DNA from: Pseudomonas sp. P818 | GTDB taxonomy: Bacteria > Pseudomonadota > Gammaproteobacteria > Pseudomonadales > Pseudomonadaceae | Direction: 5' to 3' | DNA length: 64,000 nucleotides | Assembly (NCBI RefSeq): GCF_000418555.1 | Contig: NZ_ATKM01000005.1 | Span: forward strand, 806,001-870,000 | In this document: piece by piece, positions 34,059 through 44,238 of the stretch | How the letters are laid out: each line of letters starts with the position of its first letter | Numbering within the stretch: the first letter of the stretch is position 1 | Notes under the pieces: generated by a model | The model's database searches: none | Told to the model about the DNA's origin: nothing | What the model saw: the letters and a program-made list of their open reading frames with translations, nothing else | Position numbers and translations under genes: made by a program

Positions 34059-37000
34059 TCAGTGTGCCGGCGAAACCTGCGCATGCTGCTGCGGCTCGGT
34101 ATCCGGCTTGGCCAGCAGGCTGTAGACGCAGGGCAGGACGAACAGGGTGAACAGCGTGCCGACGCTCATGCCGGTGGCGATCACCAGGCCGATGTCGAAG
34201 CGGCTCACCGCACCGGCACCGGTGGCGAAGATCAGCGGCACCATGCCGAACACCATCGCCGCGGTGGTCATCAGCACCGGGCGCAGGCGGATGGCAGCAG
34301 CTTCCTCGATGGCTTCGCGCAGCGGCAGGCCCTCGCGGCGCAGCTGGTTGGCGAACTCGACGATGAGGATGCCGTGCTTGCTGATCAGGCCGATCAGCGT
34401 CACCAGGCCCACCTGTGTGTAGATGTTCATGGTCGAGAAGCCGAGGAAGATCGGGATCAGCGCACCGCAGATCGACAGCGGCACGGTGACCAGAATCACC
34501 AGCGGATCGCGGAAGCTCTCGAACTGCGCTGCCAGCACCAGGAAGATGATCGCCAGGGCCAGGGCGAAGGTGACGAACAGCGCGCTGCCTTCCTGGATGT
34601 ACTGCCGCGAAGCGCCGGCGTAGTCGAAGCTGTAGCCGCTTGGCGCTTCCTCGCGGGCGATGGCGGTGATGGTGTCGATCGCCTCGCCCTGGCTGACGAT
34701 GGGCACGCCTTCGATGATCGCCGAGTTGAGCTGCTGGAACTGCTTGAGCTTGGTCGGTCGCGCTCGGTCGCTGATGCTGATCAGGGTGCCCAGCGGCACC
34801 ATGCTGCCGCTTTCGCTGCGCACATAGTAATTGTCCAGCCAGCTTGGGTTCTCGCGATAGGCACGCTCGACCTGGGCGATCACCTTGTAGCTGCGCCCGT
34901 CGATGGTGAAACGGTTGATCTCGCCCTCGCCGAGCAGGCTGGCCAGGGTGGCGCCCAGGTCTTCCATGGATACGCCCATCTGCGCGGCTTTTTCGCGGTC
35001 GATGTCGACGACGATTTCCGGCTTGTCGAAGGCCAGGTCGATGTTGAGGAAGGCGAACTTGCCCGACTCCTGCGCGCGTGCCTTGACCCGCTCTGCCACC
35101 TGAAGCAGCGACTCGTAGTCGTTCGGCGTGTTGATCACGAACTGGAAGGGCAGGCCCTCGCCGGTACCCGGCAGCGACGGCAGGTTGAAGCCGAAGATCT
35201 GCAGGCCGGGGATGTGGTTGAGCTTGGCCTGGACCTCGGGAAGGATCTCCATCTGCGTGCGCTTGCGCTCGTTCCAGGGCGTCAGGAGGAAGCCGCCGAT
35301 GCCCGACTGCACACCGTCGAAACCATTGATCTGGAACGACGAGTAGTACTCGGGGAAGGTCTTGAAGATCTCCACGAACTGGTTGGTGTAGGCGTTGACG
35401 TAGTCGAGGTTGGTCGGCTGCGGCGCGTTGGCGAAGAGGAACACCACGCCCTGGTCTTCTTCGGGCGCCAGTTCGCTCTGGGTGAAGGACAGCAGCACCG
35501 GGATCAGCGCCATGACGATCACAGCGAACACCACCACCACCGGGCGGGTATTGAGGGTGCCGTGGAGCATCTTCTGGTAACGCCGCTTGAGTCGGTCGAA
35601 GATCATGTCCAGGCGATGGGCCAGACCCGAGGGGTTCTCCTCGTGGCGCAGCAGCTTGGCGCACATCATCGGCGACAGGGTCAGCGCGACGATGCCGGAG
35701 ATGATCACCGCGCCGGCCAGGGTTAGAGCAAACTCCTTGAACAGCGCGCCGGTCAGGCCCTCGAGGAAGCCGATGGGAGCGTACACCGCAGCCAGGGTGA
35801 TGGTCATCGAGATCACCGGTACGGCGATCTCGCGCGCGCCTTCGATGGCGGCATCGAACGGCGTCTTGCCCTCTTCGATGTGGCGGTGGATGTTCTCCAC
35901 CACGACGATGGCGTCGTCCACGACCAGGCCGATGGCCAATACCATCGCCAGCAGGGTCAGCAGGTTGATGGAGTAGCCCATCAGCTGCATGAAGAACAAG
36001 ACGCCGATCATCGACAGCGGAATGGTGATCACCGGGATCAGTACCGAACGGAAGGCGCCGAGGAACAGGAAGACCACGACGATGACGATCAGCACCGCTT
36101 CGATCAGGGTCTTCACCACTTCGTCGATGGACGCCTGGATGAACAGCGTGGCGTCGTAGGCGATGGCCACCTTGAGGTTCGGCGGCAACTGCGCTTCCAG
36201 TTCCGGCAGGGCGTTGCGCACCTCCTTGATCACGTCCAGCGGGTTGGCGCTCGGCGTGCCCTTGATGGCGATGTACACCGAGGGAATGCCGTCGAAGGAG
36301 CTGATCGAGTCGTAGTTGGCCGCGCCCATTTCCACGCGGGCGATGTCACGCACCAGCACGCGGGTGTCGCCGACGGTCTTCAACGGAATCGCGCCGAAGG
36401 CATCGACCGATTTCAGGTCGGTGCTGGCGTTGATACTGGTGACCACATACTGCCCCTTCACCTCGCCGGCGGCGGAGAGGAAGTTGTACTTGCGCACGGC
36501 GCTGTTGAGGTCGCCAGCGGTGACGCCGTACGCCGCCATCTTCACCGGGTCCAGCCACAGGCGCATGGCGAACACCTGGTTGCCGAGAATCTGCGCCTCG
36601 GCCATGCCGGGCAGGGTGGCCAGCTTGGGCTGGATTACCCGTGAGAGATAGTCGGTGATCTGCGGGTTGGACAGCTCGTCGCTGTAGAAGCTGACGTACA
36701 TCAGTGCCGAGGCGTCGGCCGCTTCCTTGGACAGCACCGGGTCTTCGGCGTCCTGCGGCAGCTGGTTCTTCACCTCGTTGGCTTTGGCCAGCAACTCGGT
36801 GAACAGACGGTCGCTGTTGGCGCCGATGCGCGCATAGATGGAGATGGTCGACAGGTTCTGCTGGCTCGACGAGGTCATGTAGTCGATGCCTTCGGCGCTG
36901 GCCAGGCTCTGCTGCAGCGGTTGGGTGATGTAGCCCTGGATGGTTTCGGCGTTGGCACCGGGGTAGGCGGTGGTCACCGTGATCAGGGCGTTCTCCATCT

Positions 37001-37115
37001 GCGGGTACTGGCGGATCACCAGCTTGCTGAACGCCTGGAAACCGAGCAGGACAATCAGCAGGCTGACCACGGTGGCCAGCACCGGGCGGCGGATGAAGGG
37101 ATCGGTAAAAGCCAT
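34059..37115 (-). CDS. RND efflux permease (MexI/MexW-like HAE1)
   Basis: A 1018-residue inner-membrane pump with the standard twelve-helix RND layout. The opening MAFTDPFIRRPVLATVVSLL and VIRQYPQMENALITVTTAYPG belongs to the shorter MexI/MexW-type branch of the HAE1 drug pumps rather than the MexB/AdeB branch. The TM4 proton-relay pair is in GLVVDDAIVVVENIH. The adaptor gene lies upstream on the same strand about 215 bases away. No outer-membrane channel or regulator gene is adjacent, so the pump probably uses a shared TolC/OprM-like channel. Substrates are unknown. Confidence 0.9.
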   Translation of the reverse strand: MAFTDPFIRRPVLATVVSLLIVLLGFQAFSKLVIRQYPQMENALITVTTAYPGANAETIQGYITQPLQQSLASAEGIDYMTSSSQQNLSTISIYARIGANSDRLFTELLAKANEVKNQLPQDAEDPVLSKEAADASALMYVSFYSDELSNPQITDYLSRVIQPKLATLPGMAEAQILGNQVFAMRLWLDPVKMAAYGVTAGDLNSAVRKYNFLSAAGEVKGQYVVTSINASTDLKSVDAFGAIPLKTVGDTRVLVRDIARVEMGAANYDSISSFDGIPSVYIAIKGTPSANPLDVIKEVRNALPELEAQLPPNLKVAIAYDATLFIQASIDEVVKTLIEAVLIVIVVVFLFLGAFRSVLIPVITIPLSMIGVLFFMQLMGYSINLLTLLAMVLAIGLVVDDAIVVVENIHRHIEEGKTPFDAAIEGAREIAVPVISMTITLAAVYAPIGFLEGLTGALFKEFALTLAGAVIISGIVALTLSPMMCAKLLRHEENPSGLAHRLDMIFDRLKRRYQKMLHGTLNTRPVVVVFAVIVMALIPVLLSFTQSELAPEEDQGVVFLFANAPQPTNLDYVNAYTNQFVEIFKTFPEYYSSFQINGFDGVQSGIGGFLLTPWNERKRTQMEILPEVQAKLNHIPGLQIFGFNLPSLPGTGEGLPFQFVINTPNDYESLLQVAERVKARAQESGKFAFLNIDLAFDKPEIVVDIDREKAAQMGVSMEDLGATLASLLGEGEINRFTIDGRSYKVIAQVERAYRENPSWLDNYYVRSESGSMVPLGTLISISDRARPTKLKQFQQLNSAIIEGVPIVSQGEAIDTITAIAREEAPSGYSFDYAGASRQYIQEGSALFVTFALALAIIFLVLAAQFESFRDPLVILVTVPLSICGALIPIFLGFSTMNIYTQVGLVTLIGLISKHGILIVEFANQLRREGLPLREAIEEAAAIRLRPVLMTTAAMVFGMVPLIFATGAGAVSRFDIGLVIATGMSVGTLFTLFVLPCVYSLLAKPDTEPQQHAQVSPAH

Positions 37116-37189
37116 GGAGTTTTCCTTGGCCGCCCTGCGGCGGCCTGTCTATCAGCAGTTGCGCGCGTTTTGCGCCCCTCTTGTTTATG

Positions 37190-37260
37190 GGAGAGGGGCT
37201 GGGGAAAGGGCCGAAATCATCAGGTAATTGCCCGTTTTTCCCTTTTCCCTAACCCTCTCC
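37190..37260. repeat. Inverted repeat in the adaptor-permease gap
   Basis: Two 21-base purine/pyrimidine arms (37190-37210, starting GGAGAGGGG; 37240-37260, ending AACCCTCTCC) are inverse copies with three mismatches. It lies between the RND adaptor and permease genes and could attenuate or stabilise their shared mRNA. Confidence 0.55.
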
Positions 37261-37332
37261 ACTGAGGGGCTAGGGGGACTGGTCGCGCTTGGTCGACGCT
37301 TGGTTGAACAGCATTACAACTGGACGCGAACG

Positions 37333-38487
37333 TTACTGCACGGTGGTGGCCGGTTCGTCTGTTTTGAGCTGCAGCGCCGGGTCGGCAACGATGGCGACGT
37401 GGGCGCCGTTGTCCAGCTTGAGCTGGCCGGAGGTGACCACCTGCTCGCCGGCCTGCAGGCCCTTGAGGATCACCACGCGACCCGCACGCCGCTCGCCGGT
37501 CTCGACGAAGCGCCGTTCGACCACCAACTGGGCATTGCCGTCTGCGTCCTTGACCGCCTGGCCGTCGTCGTCCTGCTTATCCTTCACCACGTATACCGAG
37601 TTGCCGTAGAGGGTGTAGGTGATGGCGGTTTCCGGCACCACGATCTGCGGCTGCTCATCCGGCAGCAGCACTTCCAGGTTGGCGAACATGCCCGGCAGCA
37701 GTTTCTCGTCCGGGTTGCTCAGGGTGGCGCGAACCTGCAGGTTGCGGGTTTCGTTCTCCACCTTAGGGTTGATTGCGGCGATACGGCCTTCGAACTGCTC
37801 GCTGGGGTAAGCGGCGACGCTCAGGCGTACCGGCTGGCCGACCTGCAGCTGTGGTGCGCGCTGCTCGGGCAGGAAGAAGTCGACGTGCAGGCGTGACAGG
37901 TCCTGCAGGGTGGCGATGGTGGCGCCCGGTGAGAGGTAGTCGCCAGTGTCTACCTGACGAATACCGATGGTGCCGGCGAACGGCGCGCTGATGCGCTTCT
38001 TCTCCAGCTGCGCCTTGAACTGCGCGACGCTGGCGCTGGCTTTCTGCAATGTAGAGGACAGGCGGTCGAACTCACTCTTGGAGATGTTCTGCCGGCTGAC
38101 CAGGCTGCGTCCGCGCTCGAACTCGACCTGGGCCAGGCTGCGCTCGGCTTCGGCGGTGGCCAGGCTGGCGCGCTCCACTTCGCTGTCGAGCTGGATCAAC
38201 GGCTGGCCCTGGGTGACCTTTTGCCCCGATTCGAACATCACCTCACGGACGATGCCGTCGACCTCTGCGGCCAGGTCCACGCCCTGGAATGCCTTGAGCG
38301 TACCGATGGCCGGCAGGCGACCTTGCCACGGCTGCTCTTCGGCATGCGCGGCGGACACGCTGATGGCCGGCTGCGGCGCCGAGAACATCTGGATCTGCTG
38401 GTAGATGGAGAAGCCCTTGTAGGCGGCGAGGGCGAGCACCACGACGAGTACCACGCCGAGCATGATGAGCATGCGACGGAGCAACAT
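37333..38487 (-). CDS. RND efflux periplasmic adaptor
   Basis: A 384-residue membrane fusion protein. Start ATG 38487 follows AAGGA; a TTG 18 bases upstream is less likely. The N-terminus has one hydrophobic anchor (MLLRRMLIMLGVVLVVVLAL) without a lipobox, so it is membrane-anchored rather than lipidated, unlike the adaptor of the first pump. Lipoyl halves are seen at VDLAAEVDGIVREVMFESGQ and RISAPFAGTIGIRQVDTGDY around a coiled-coil hairpin. It pairs with the MexI/MexW-like permease downstream. Confidence 0.88.
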   Translation of the reverse strand: MLLRRMLIMLGVVLVVVLALAAYKGFSIYQQIQMFSAPQPAISVSAAHAEEQPWQGRLPAIGTLKAFQGVDLAAEVDGIVREVMFESGQKVTQGQPLIQLDSEVERASLATAEAERSLAQVEFERGRSLVSRQNISKSEFDRLSSTLQKASASVAQFKAQLEKKRISAPFAGTIGIRQVDTGDYLSPGATIATLQDLSRLHVDFFLPEQRAPQLQVGQPVRLSVAAYPSEQFEGRIAAINPKVENETRNLQVRATLSNPDEKLLPGMFANLEVLLPDEQPQIVVPETAITYTLYGNSVYVVKDKQDDDGQAVKDADGNAQLVVERRFVETGERRAGRVVILKGLQAGEQVVTSGQLKLDNGAHVAIVADPALQLKTDEPATTVQ

Positions 38488-38632
38488 ATTCCATTTCCTT
38501 GGCAAGCGGGGAGGGGCCTGGGAATAGGCAAGAGAGGCACATTAGTACCAGTTACCGCCGCTGTCAAAACGTCTCGGTCAACGTTGTCGCAAGGACCATC
38601 CGGCACCTTTGCGTGCCGGATCACGAGGGGGC

Positions 38633-40258
38633 TCAGGCGCCCAGACGACGGGTCACTTCACCCAGTTGCCCGGACATGTCATGCAGGTTGCGGCTGGCCA
38701 TCTGCGTGCGTTCGACGTTGTCCTGGTTGGCGCTGGCGATGGCGGTCAGCTCGGTGAGGTTGCGCGAGATGTCCTCGGCCACCGAGGTCTGCTCTTCGGC
38801 GGCGGTGGCGATCTGCTGGTTCATGTCGCGGATGGCTTCCACGGCCTCGGTGATGCGCTGCAGCATGGCACCGGCCTCGGTGACCTGGGTCACGCCCTGT
38901 TCGCTGCGCTGCTGGCCGCTTTCGATGGCGCGCACGGCATTCAGCGCGCCGCTCTGCACGGTATCGATGATCTGGTTGATCTCGGCGGTGGACTCGGCGG
39001 TGCGCTGCGCCAGGGTGCGCACCTCGTCGGCGACCACGGCGAAACCGCGGCCCTGCTCGCCGGCCCGCGCCGCTTCGATGGCGGCGTTGAGCGCCAGCAG
39101 GTTGGTCTGCTCGGCGATGCCGCGGATCACTTCCAGCACCTTGCCGATGCGCCCGCTGTCGCTTTCCAGACGACGTATCACCTCGGCGGTGTTGGCGATT
39201 TCGCCGCGAATGTCGGTGATGGTGGCGATGGTCGACTGCATCACCGTGCTGCCCTGGCGTGCCGAATCGTCGGCATCGTTGGCGGCCTGCGCGGCATCGG
39301 CGGCATGCCGCGCGACTTCCTGGGCGGTGGCGGACATCTCGTGCATGGCGGTGGCGACCTGATCGGTGCGCTCGAACTGCTCGCTGACGCCTTCGGTCAT
39401 GCGCGAGGCGATGGCGTTGAGTTCGCTGCTGGCACTGTCGAGGTTCTGCGTGCTCTGGTGCAGGCGCTCGCTGGTGCTGGCGAGAAAATCGCGCAGGGTG
39501 TTCGCGGCGCGCGCCAGCAGGCCCAGCTCATCCTGGCGGGTACTTTCCACGCGTTGGCCGAAGCGACCCTGGCTGAGTTGGTCGACATGGCCGATCAGAT
39601 GGCGGATTGGGATGATCAGGTTGCGATTGACCAGCCACAGGCTGAATACGGCGATGACCAGGGCGGCAACCAGCATCACGATGGTGCCGCTGAGAATGGT
39701 GCGCGCGGCGCTGGCGTTGATCTGCTCGGCCTGATTCAGGCTGTTCTGGCGCAACTGTTCGACCAGAGCACTCATCTGCTCGCTGGCGGCGCGGTCGATG
39801 CCTTTGACGGCCTCATCGCCGGCCTTGGGCTCGGCGCCGGCAGCGACGAAGGCGTCGCGGCCCTTGCGGTAGTTGCCGCCAAGCGCCTGATGTTCGCTGC
39901 GAAGGCGCTCGACCTGGGCCTTCAGTGCCGGATCAGCGGTGGCGACCTGAGCCAACTGCCCAAGAATCTCCTGCACCTTGCGTTCCTGCGCCTCGAACTG
40001 ACTCCAGTAACGTTGCAGGTTGGCGTTGTCCTTGCCGCGCAGGAGGACGTTCTTCCACTCCTGTACCTGAATCTTGAATTCGACGTTGGCCGCGTCGATC
40101 AGTCGCGAGGACTCCAGTGGCCCGTCGAGCAGGCCTCGATAGGACTGGATGCCGCTGGAAAGAAAGCTGAAGCAGGCCAGGGCGGTGATCAGAATCAGCG
40201 CCAGACTGCCGCCGAGCAGGGCGAGAATCTGCGCGCGCAGGGATTTTTGCAGGAACAT
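38633..40258 (-). CDS. Methyl-accepting chemotaxis protein
   Basis: A 541-residue chemoreceptor. A membrane helix at about 12-34 and another at about 187-210 enclose a helical, probably four-helix-bundle periplasmic sensor domain of about 150 residues. A HAMP domain follows (about 210-262), then a long signalling coiled coil whose conserved tip reads [20 protein letters not shown], the CheA/CheW contact region. The start [17 protein letters not shown] at 40258 is preferred because the longer open frame adds a Pro/His-rich stretch with no signal character. The ligand is unknown; the neighbouring hexarate genes make sugar acids a candidate, by position only. Confidence 0.87.
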   Translation of the reverse strand: MFLQKSLRAQILALLGGSLALILITALACFSFLSSGIQSYRGLLDGPLESSRLIDAANVEFKIQVQEWKNVLLRGKDNANLQRYWSQFEAQERKVQEILGQLAQVATADPALKAQVERLRSEHQALGGNYRKGRDAFVAAGAEPKAGDEAVKGIDRAASEQMSALVEQLRQNSLNQAEQINASAARTILSGTIVMLVAALVIAVFSLWLVNRNLIIPIRHLIGHVDQLSQGRFGQRVESTRQDELGLLARAANTLRDFLASTSERLHQSTQNLDSASSELNAIASRMTEGVSEQFERTDQVATAMHEMSATAQEVARHAADAAQAANDADDSARQGSTVMQSTIATITDIRGEIANTAEVIRRLESDSGRIGKVLEVIRGIAEQTNLLALNAAIEAARAGEQGRGFAVVADEVRTLAQRTAESTAEINQIIDTVQSGALNAVRAIESGQQRSEQGVTQVTEAGAMLQRITEAVEAIRDMNQQIATAAEEQTSVAEDISRNLTELTAIASANQDNVERTQMASRNLHDMSGQLGEVTRRLGA

Positions 40259-40481
40259 GACGAGGTGCCTCGGAAGCCAGGCGTGGCGGGACATGCCCAG
40301 CGTAGAGGGCAAATGTTGCAGATTTGTTAAATGTCTAGACGAGTGGTCTTCATGGCAGGGCTGAACCAGGGGAATGGCAAAACCTTGAGGCTTGAATGAT
40401 TGCGCAATCATCATAATCTGGCTCGGGTTGTCCCTTTTCGGCGGCCCAGCGGGGCGTCGAGTTCATCACGAGGAAGATGTC

Positions 40482-41636
40482 ATGACCGATAACCCCATCC
40501 AGTGCGCTGACGATGACCGCATCACCTGGCTGAGCCTGCGTTCGGTAGCCCTGCCGCTGGCCAACCCGATCAGCGACGCCAAGGTGTTGACCGGCCGGCA
40601 GAAGCCGATGACCGAGATTGCCATCCTGATCGCCGAGATCGAGACCCGGAATGGCCACCGGGGCCTGGGCTTCAGCTATTCCAAGCGCGCCGGTGGTCCC
40701 GGTCAGTTCGCCCATGCCCTGGAATTGGCGCCGAACCTGGTCGGCGAGAACCCCAGCGATATCGCCAAGCTTTGGGACAAGCTGTGCTGGGCCGGCGCAT
40801 CGGTCGGCCGCAGTGGCCTGGCGACCCAGGCCATCGGCGCCTTCGACGTCGCCCTGTGGGATCTCAAGGCACGGCGCAGCGGTCTGTCGCTGGCGCGCCT
40901 GCTCGGCAGTCATCGCGATTCGGTGCGCTGTTACAACACTTCCGGCGGCTTCCTGCACACGCCGCTCGACCAGTTGCTGAAGAACACCGACATCTCTCGC
41001 GAGAAGGGTATTGGCGGGATCAAGCTCAAGGTTGGTCAGCCCGACTGGGCTCTGGATATCCACCGCGTCAGCACCGTGCGTGAGCATCTGGGCGAGAGCT
41101 TCCCGCTGATGGTCGATGCCAACCAGCAATGGGATCGCCCGACCGCACGGCGCATGTGCAGGCGCCTGGAGCCCTTCGACCTGATCTGGATCGAGGAACC
41201 GCTGGACTGCTACGACGCCGAAGGCCATGCCGAGCTGGTACGTCAGTTCGATACACCGATCGCCACTGGGGAGATGCTCACCAGCCCGGCCGAGCACTGG
41301 AAGTTCATACGCCAGCGCGGCGCCGATTTCCTCATGCCCGATGCGCCGCGTGTCGGCGGCATCACCCCGTACCTGCGCGTGCAGACCCTGGCCGAGCAGG
41401 CCGGCATGACCCTGGCGCCGCACTTCGCCATGGAGCTGCATGTGCACCTGGCCGCTAGCCATACGCGCGAGCCCTGGGTCGAGCATTTCGAATGGCTGGA
41501 GCCGCTGTTCAACGAGCGCCTGGAGATTCGCGACGGACGCATGCTGGTGCCGACCCGTCCGGGCCTTGGCCTGAGCATGAGCGATCAGGTCGCCGGCTGG
41601 ACGGTGCAGCAGGCGGAGGTTGGCAAGCGCGCCTGA
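40482..41636 (+). CDS. L-talarate/galactarate dehydratase (enolase superfamily)
   Basis: A 384-residue mandelate-racemase-group enzyme. It follows Salmonella TalrD/GalrD closely: the Lys181-x-Lys183 pair in GIKLKVGQP, metal ligands Asp212 (VDANQQW), Glu238 (IEEPLD) and Glu264 (ATGEML), Asp287 (PDAPRVGG) and the base His314 (PHFAMELHVHL), all with the same spacing as in that enzyme. It removes water from galactarate or L-talarate to give 5-keto-4-deoxyglucarate, the same intermediate made by the other dehydratases of this cluster. GAGGAAG precedes the ATG. It is convergent with a LysR gene four bases away. Confidence 0.85.
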   Translation: MTDNPIQCADDDRITWLSLRSVALPLANPISDAKVLTGRQKPMTEIAILIAEIETRNGHRGLGFSYSKRAGGPGQFAHALELAPNLVGENPSDIAKLWDKLCWAGASVGRSGLATQAIGAFDVALWDLKARRSGLSLARLLGSHRDSVRCYNTSGGFLHTPLDQLLKNTDISREKGIGGIKLKVGQPDWALDIHRVSTVREHLGESFPLMVDANQQWDRPTARRMCRRLEPFDLIWIEEPLDCYDAEGHAELVRQFDTPIATGEMLTSPAEHWKFIRQRGADFLMPDAPRVGGITPYLRVQTLAEQAGMTLAPHFAMELHVHLAASHTREPWVEHFEWLEPLFNERLEIRDGRMLVPTRPGLGLSMSDQVAGWTVQQAEVGKRA

Positions 41637-41639
41637 TCT

Positions 41640-42545
41640 TCAGCCCGGCGGATAGATGTCGCGAGCAGCCTGGCGCACGGCCTCGATCACCGCTGGCAGT
41701 GCGGGATTGTCGTTGTCGTCGCGCCAGAGCAGATGCAGTTCGCCGCACACGCCTTGGGGCAGCGCTAGTTCACGGAAACGCACCTGCTCGAAGCGAATGG
41801 CGCTGGCGCTACGCGGCACCAGCGCCAGCCCCATGCCGGCGTTGACCAGCGACAGGATGGTCAGAGTCGAGCCCAGCGCCTGAACGAACTCCGGCTGGAT
41901 GCCGCTGGCACGGAACAGGCCGGTGTGCAGTTCGTTGAAGGGCTGCCAGGCGGTATGGGCATAAAGGATGAAGGGCTGGCCATGGAGCATTTCCAGTGTC
42001 GGCCTTTCGTGTTGCGCCAGTGGATGTTCGGCAGGCGCAGCCAGCACGAAGGGCTCACGCAGCAGGCATTCGCTGACCAGGCCGGGTTGCTGCAAGGGCG
42101 CCCGCACGATGGCCAGGTCCACACGGCGGGCACGCAGTGCCTGCACCTGTTCGAAGGTGCTCATTTCCAGCAGGGCGATGTCCACGCCGGGGCGTTCCCG
42201 TTTGGCGGTGGTGATAGCGCGCGGCAGCACGTCATACACCGCGCTGGCGACGAAGCTGATATTCAGCGAGCCGCTCTCACCGATGGCAGCCAGCCGCGCG
42301 CTTTGCGCCGCACGGTGAGCCTGGTCGAGCAGGGCCTGGGCTTCGACGAAGAAGGCACGGCCAGCTGCTGTCAGCGCAACCGAGCGGGTGCTGCGGTTGA
42401 ACAAGGTCACGCCCAATTGATGCTCGAGTAGCTGGATTTGCCGGCTCAGCGGCGGCTGGGTCATGTGCAGGCGTTCAGCGGCCCGGCGGAAGTTCAACTC
42501 GGCAGCCAGTGTGGTGAAACAGCGTAGTTGCGCCAGGTCAAACAT
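41640..42545 (-). CDS. LysR-family transcriptional regulator
   Basis: A 301-residue LysR regulator. The N-terminal winged helix (about residues 1-60) reads LRCFTTLAAELNFRRAAERLHMTQPPLSRQIQ, and the C-terminal part is the usual periplasmic-binding-protein-like effector domain. It is encoded directly downstream of a TctA gene on the same strand and converges with the talarate/galactarate dehydratase gene, so it probably senses a hexarate or breakdown product and controls this cluster. A palindrome of LysR type covers its own start codon, suggesting autoregulation. Confidence 0.87.
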   Translation of the reverse strand: MFDLAQLRCFTTLAAELNFRRAAERLHMTQPPLSRQIQLLEHQLGVTLFNRSTRSVALTAAGRAFFVEAQALLDQAHRAAQSARLAAIGESGSLNISFVASAVYDVLPRAITTAKRERPGVDIALLEMSTFEQVQALRARRVDLAIVRAPLQQPGLVSECLLREPFVLAAPAEHPLAQHERPTLEMLHGQPFILYAHTAWQPFNELHTGLFRASGIQPEFVQALGSTLTILSLVNAGMGLALVPRSASAIRFEQVRFRELALPQGVCGELHLLWRDDNDNPALPAVIEAVRQAARDIYPPG

Positions 42546-42566
42546 TGATTCATTCCGGGTATCAAT
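42544..42566. promoter_or_regulatory. Candidate LysR operator (ATTGAT-N11-ATCAAT)
   Basis: A perfect inverted repeat ATTGAT-N11-ATCAAT overlaps the LysR start codon and contains the T-N11-A pattern; a further ATCAAT half-site is at 42593. Autoregulation is inferred. Confidence 0.4.
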
Positions 42567-42674
42567 CTAGTGGATGATTAGATTAGACCTGGATCAATGC
42601 AGGCGTCCATCATCTGCCACGAGTCGTTGCAGATGTTGTTCCAGAGGGTGGTAGCGGACAGAGGCGGGAGATGA

Positions 42675-42700
42675 ACCGCCCCCTGAGCAGAGGGGGCGGT
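42675..42700 (-). terminator. Hairpin after the second tctA
   Basis: A 10-bp stem ACCGCCCCCT/AGGGGGCGGT with a 6-base loop lies 9 bases beyond the tctA stop on the minus strand. The T-tail is poor, so some read-through into the LysR gene is possible. Confidence 0.55.
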
Positions 42701-42708
42701 GGAGTGGA

Positions 42709-44229
42709 TCAGGTACGCAGGATCTGGTTGATCGCGCTGGGTTTGGGACGCAGTGCGCTGAACACCTGCCAGAGCACGAACGCCAGCGCCAGGCCGAGGA
42801 AGGTGCCGGCGATAGGGTTGGTGAAAAACTCGGCGAAGCTGCCGTCCGACAGCATCAGGCCGCGGCGCAGGTTGGTTTCCGCCATCGGCCCGAGGATGAA
42901 GCCGATGATGAACGGCGCAGCCGGCATACCTGCCTTGACGAAGGCGTAGCCGAGCAGGCCGAACAGCAGGATCGACCAGACGTCGAACAGGCGGCTGGAC
43001 AGGCCGAAGGCGCCCACCACGCAGAGCACCAGAATGATCGGCAGCAGAATGTGCTTGGGCACGTCGAGCAGCTTGATGAACAGGCGCAGGCCGTAGAACT
43101 CCATGAACAGCATCATGCAGGTGGCGACGATCAGCGCAGCGAAGATGGTGTACACCAGTGGACCCTGGCTGATGAACAGCAGCGGGCCGGGCTGGATGCC
43201 GTGGATGAGAAAGCCGCCGAGCAGGATCGCGGTGACGGTATCGCCGGGGATGCCCAAGGTCATCAGCGGCATCATGGCACCACCGACGCCCGCGTTGTTG
43301 GCGGTCTCACTGGCGACCACACCGCCGATGTTGCCCTTGCCGTAGGTATGACCGTCTTTCGCCCGCTTCTTGGCGATGATGTAGGAGACCAGGTTGGACG
43401 TACCGGCGCCGATGCCTGGCAGGATGCCGATGCCCAGGCCGATCAGGCCGGAGCGCCCGGCGTTGGGCAGTTGCTCACGGAATTCCTTGAGCGAGAAACC
43501 GAAGCCCTTGATGTTCTTCATGCTCACCGACTTGGCCTTGCCCTGCACGGCATGACGACCGGTTTCGGCGAGTTTGATGATTTCGGCCACGGCGAACATG
43601 CCGATCATCACCGTGAGCATCGAGAAACCGCCATTGAGCTCGCTGAAACCGAAGGTGAAGCGGCGCACCGCTTCCACCGGCGCGATACCCACGGTGGATA
43701 CGGCGATGCCCAGGGTACCGGCGAACAGCCCCTTGACCATGGAGCCGGCCGACAGGGTGGCGATCAGGGTCAGGGAGAACACGGCGATGGCGAAGTATTC
43801 ATGCGGACCGAAGCTCAGGGCGACCTTGGCCAGCTGCGGGGCGATGAACATCAGCGCGACGATGCTGAAGATGGTGCCGAGGAAGGAGAACACGATGCCG
43901 ACGCCGAGCGCCTTGACGCCGTGGCCCTGTTCCATCAGCGGGCCACCGTCGAACACCGTCGCGATCGATGAAGGCGTTCCCGGAATCTTCAGCAGGATCG
44001 CCGAGATCAGGCCGCCCGAGGTGGCGCCGATGAACAGTGCCACCAGTAGCGACAGTCCGGCCTGCGGGCCCATGGTGAAGGTCAGCGGTAGGCACAGCGC
44101 CACGGCCATGGTAGCCGACAGGCCGGGCACGGCGCCGAAGACGATGCCCATGGCCACGCCGATGGCCATCAGCATCATGATGTTGAGCGAGAAGACGGCA
44201 CCGAAGCCTTGCTGCAGTAATTCGAGCAT
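42709..44229 (-). CDS. tctA: TctA large permease subunit (system 2)
   Basis: A 506-residue polytopic inner-membrane protein, the large subunit of a tripartite tricarboxylate transporter. Conserved segments are VFGAVPGLSATMAVALCLPL near residue 32 and the internal repeat ILPGIGAGTSNLVSYIIAKK near 260, with GATSGGLISAILLKIPGTPSS between. It shares only the family pattern with system 1 in this window, so the two are distinct transporters rather than a recent duplication. Its operon with a glucarate-dehydratase-like gene suggests uptake of a sugar diacid. Confidence 0.9.
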   Translation of the reverse strand: MLELLQQGFGAVFSLNIMMLMAIGVAMGIVFGAVPGLSATMAVALCLPLTFTMGPQAGLSLLVALFIGATSGGLISAILLKIPGTPSSIATVFDGGPLMEQGHGVKALGVGIVFSFLGTIFSIVALMFIAPQLAKVALSFGPHEYFAIAVFSLTLIATLSAGSMVKGLFAGTLGIAVSTVGIAPVEAVRRFTFGFSELNGGFSMLTVMIGMFAVAEIIKLAETGRHAVQGKAKSVSMKNIKGFGFSLKEFREQLPNAGRSGLIGLGIGILPGIGAGTSNLVSYIIAKKRAKDGHTYGKGNIGGVVASETANNAGVGGAMMPLMTLGIPGDTVTAILLGGFLIHGIQPGPLLFISQGPLVYTIFAALIVATCMMLFMEFYGLRLFIKLLDVPKHILLPIILVLCVVGAFGLSSRLFDVWSILLFGLLGYAFVKAGMPAAPFIIGFILGPMAETNLRRGLMLSDGSFAEFFTNPIAGTFLGLALAFVLWQVFSALRPKPSAINQILRT

Positions 44230-44238
44230 GGTCGATCC

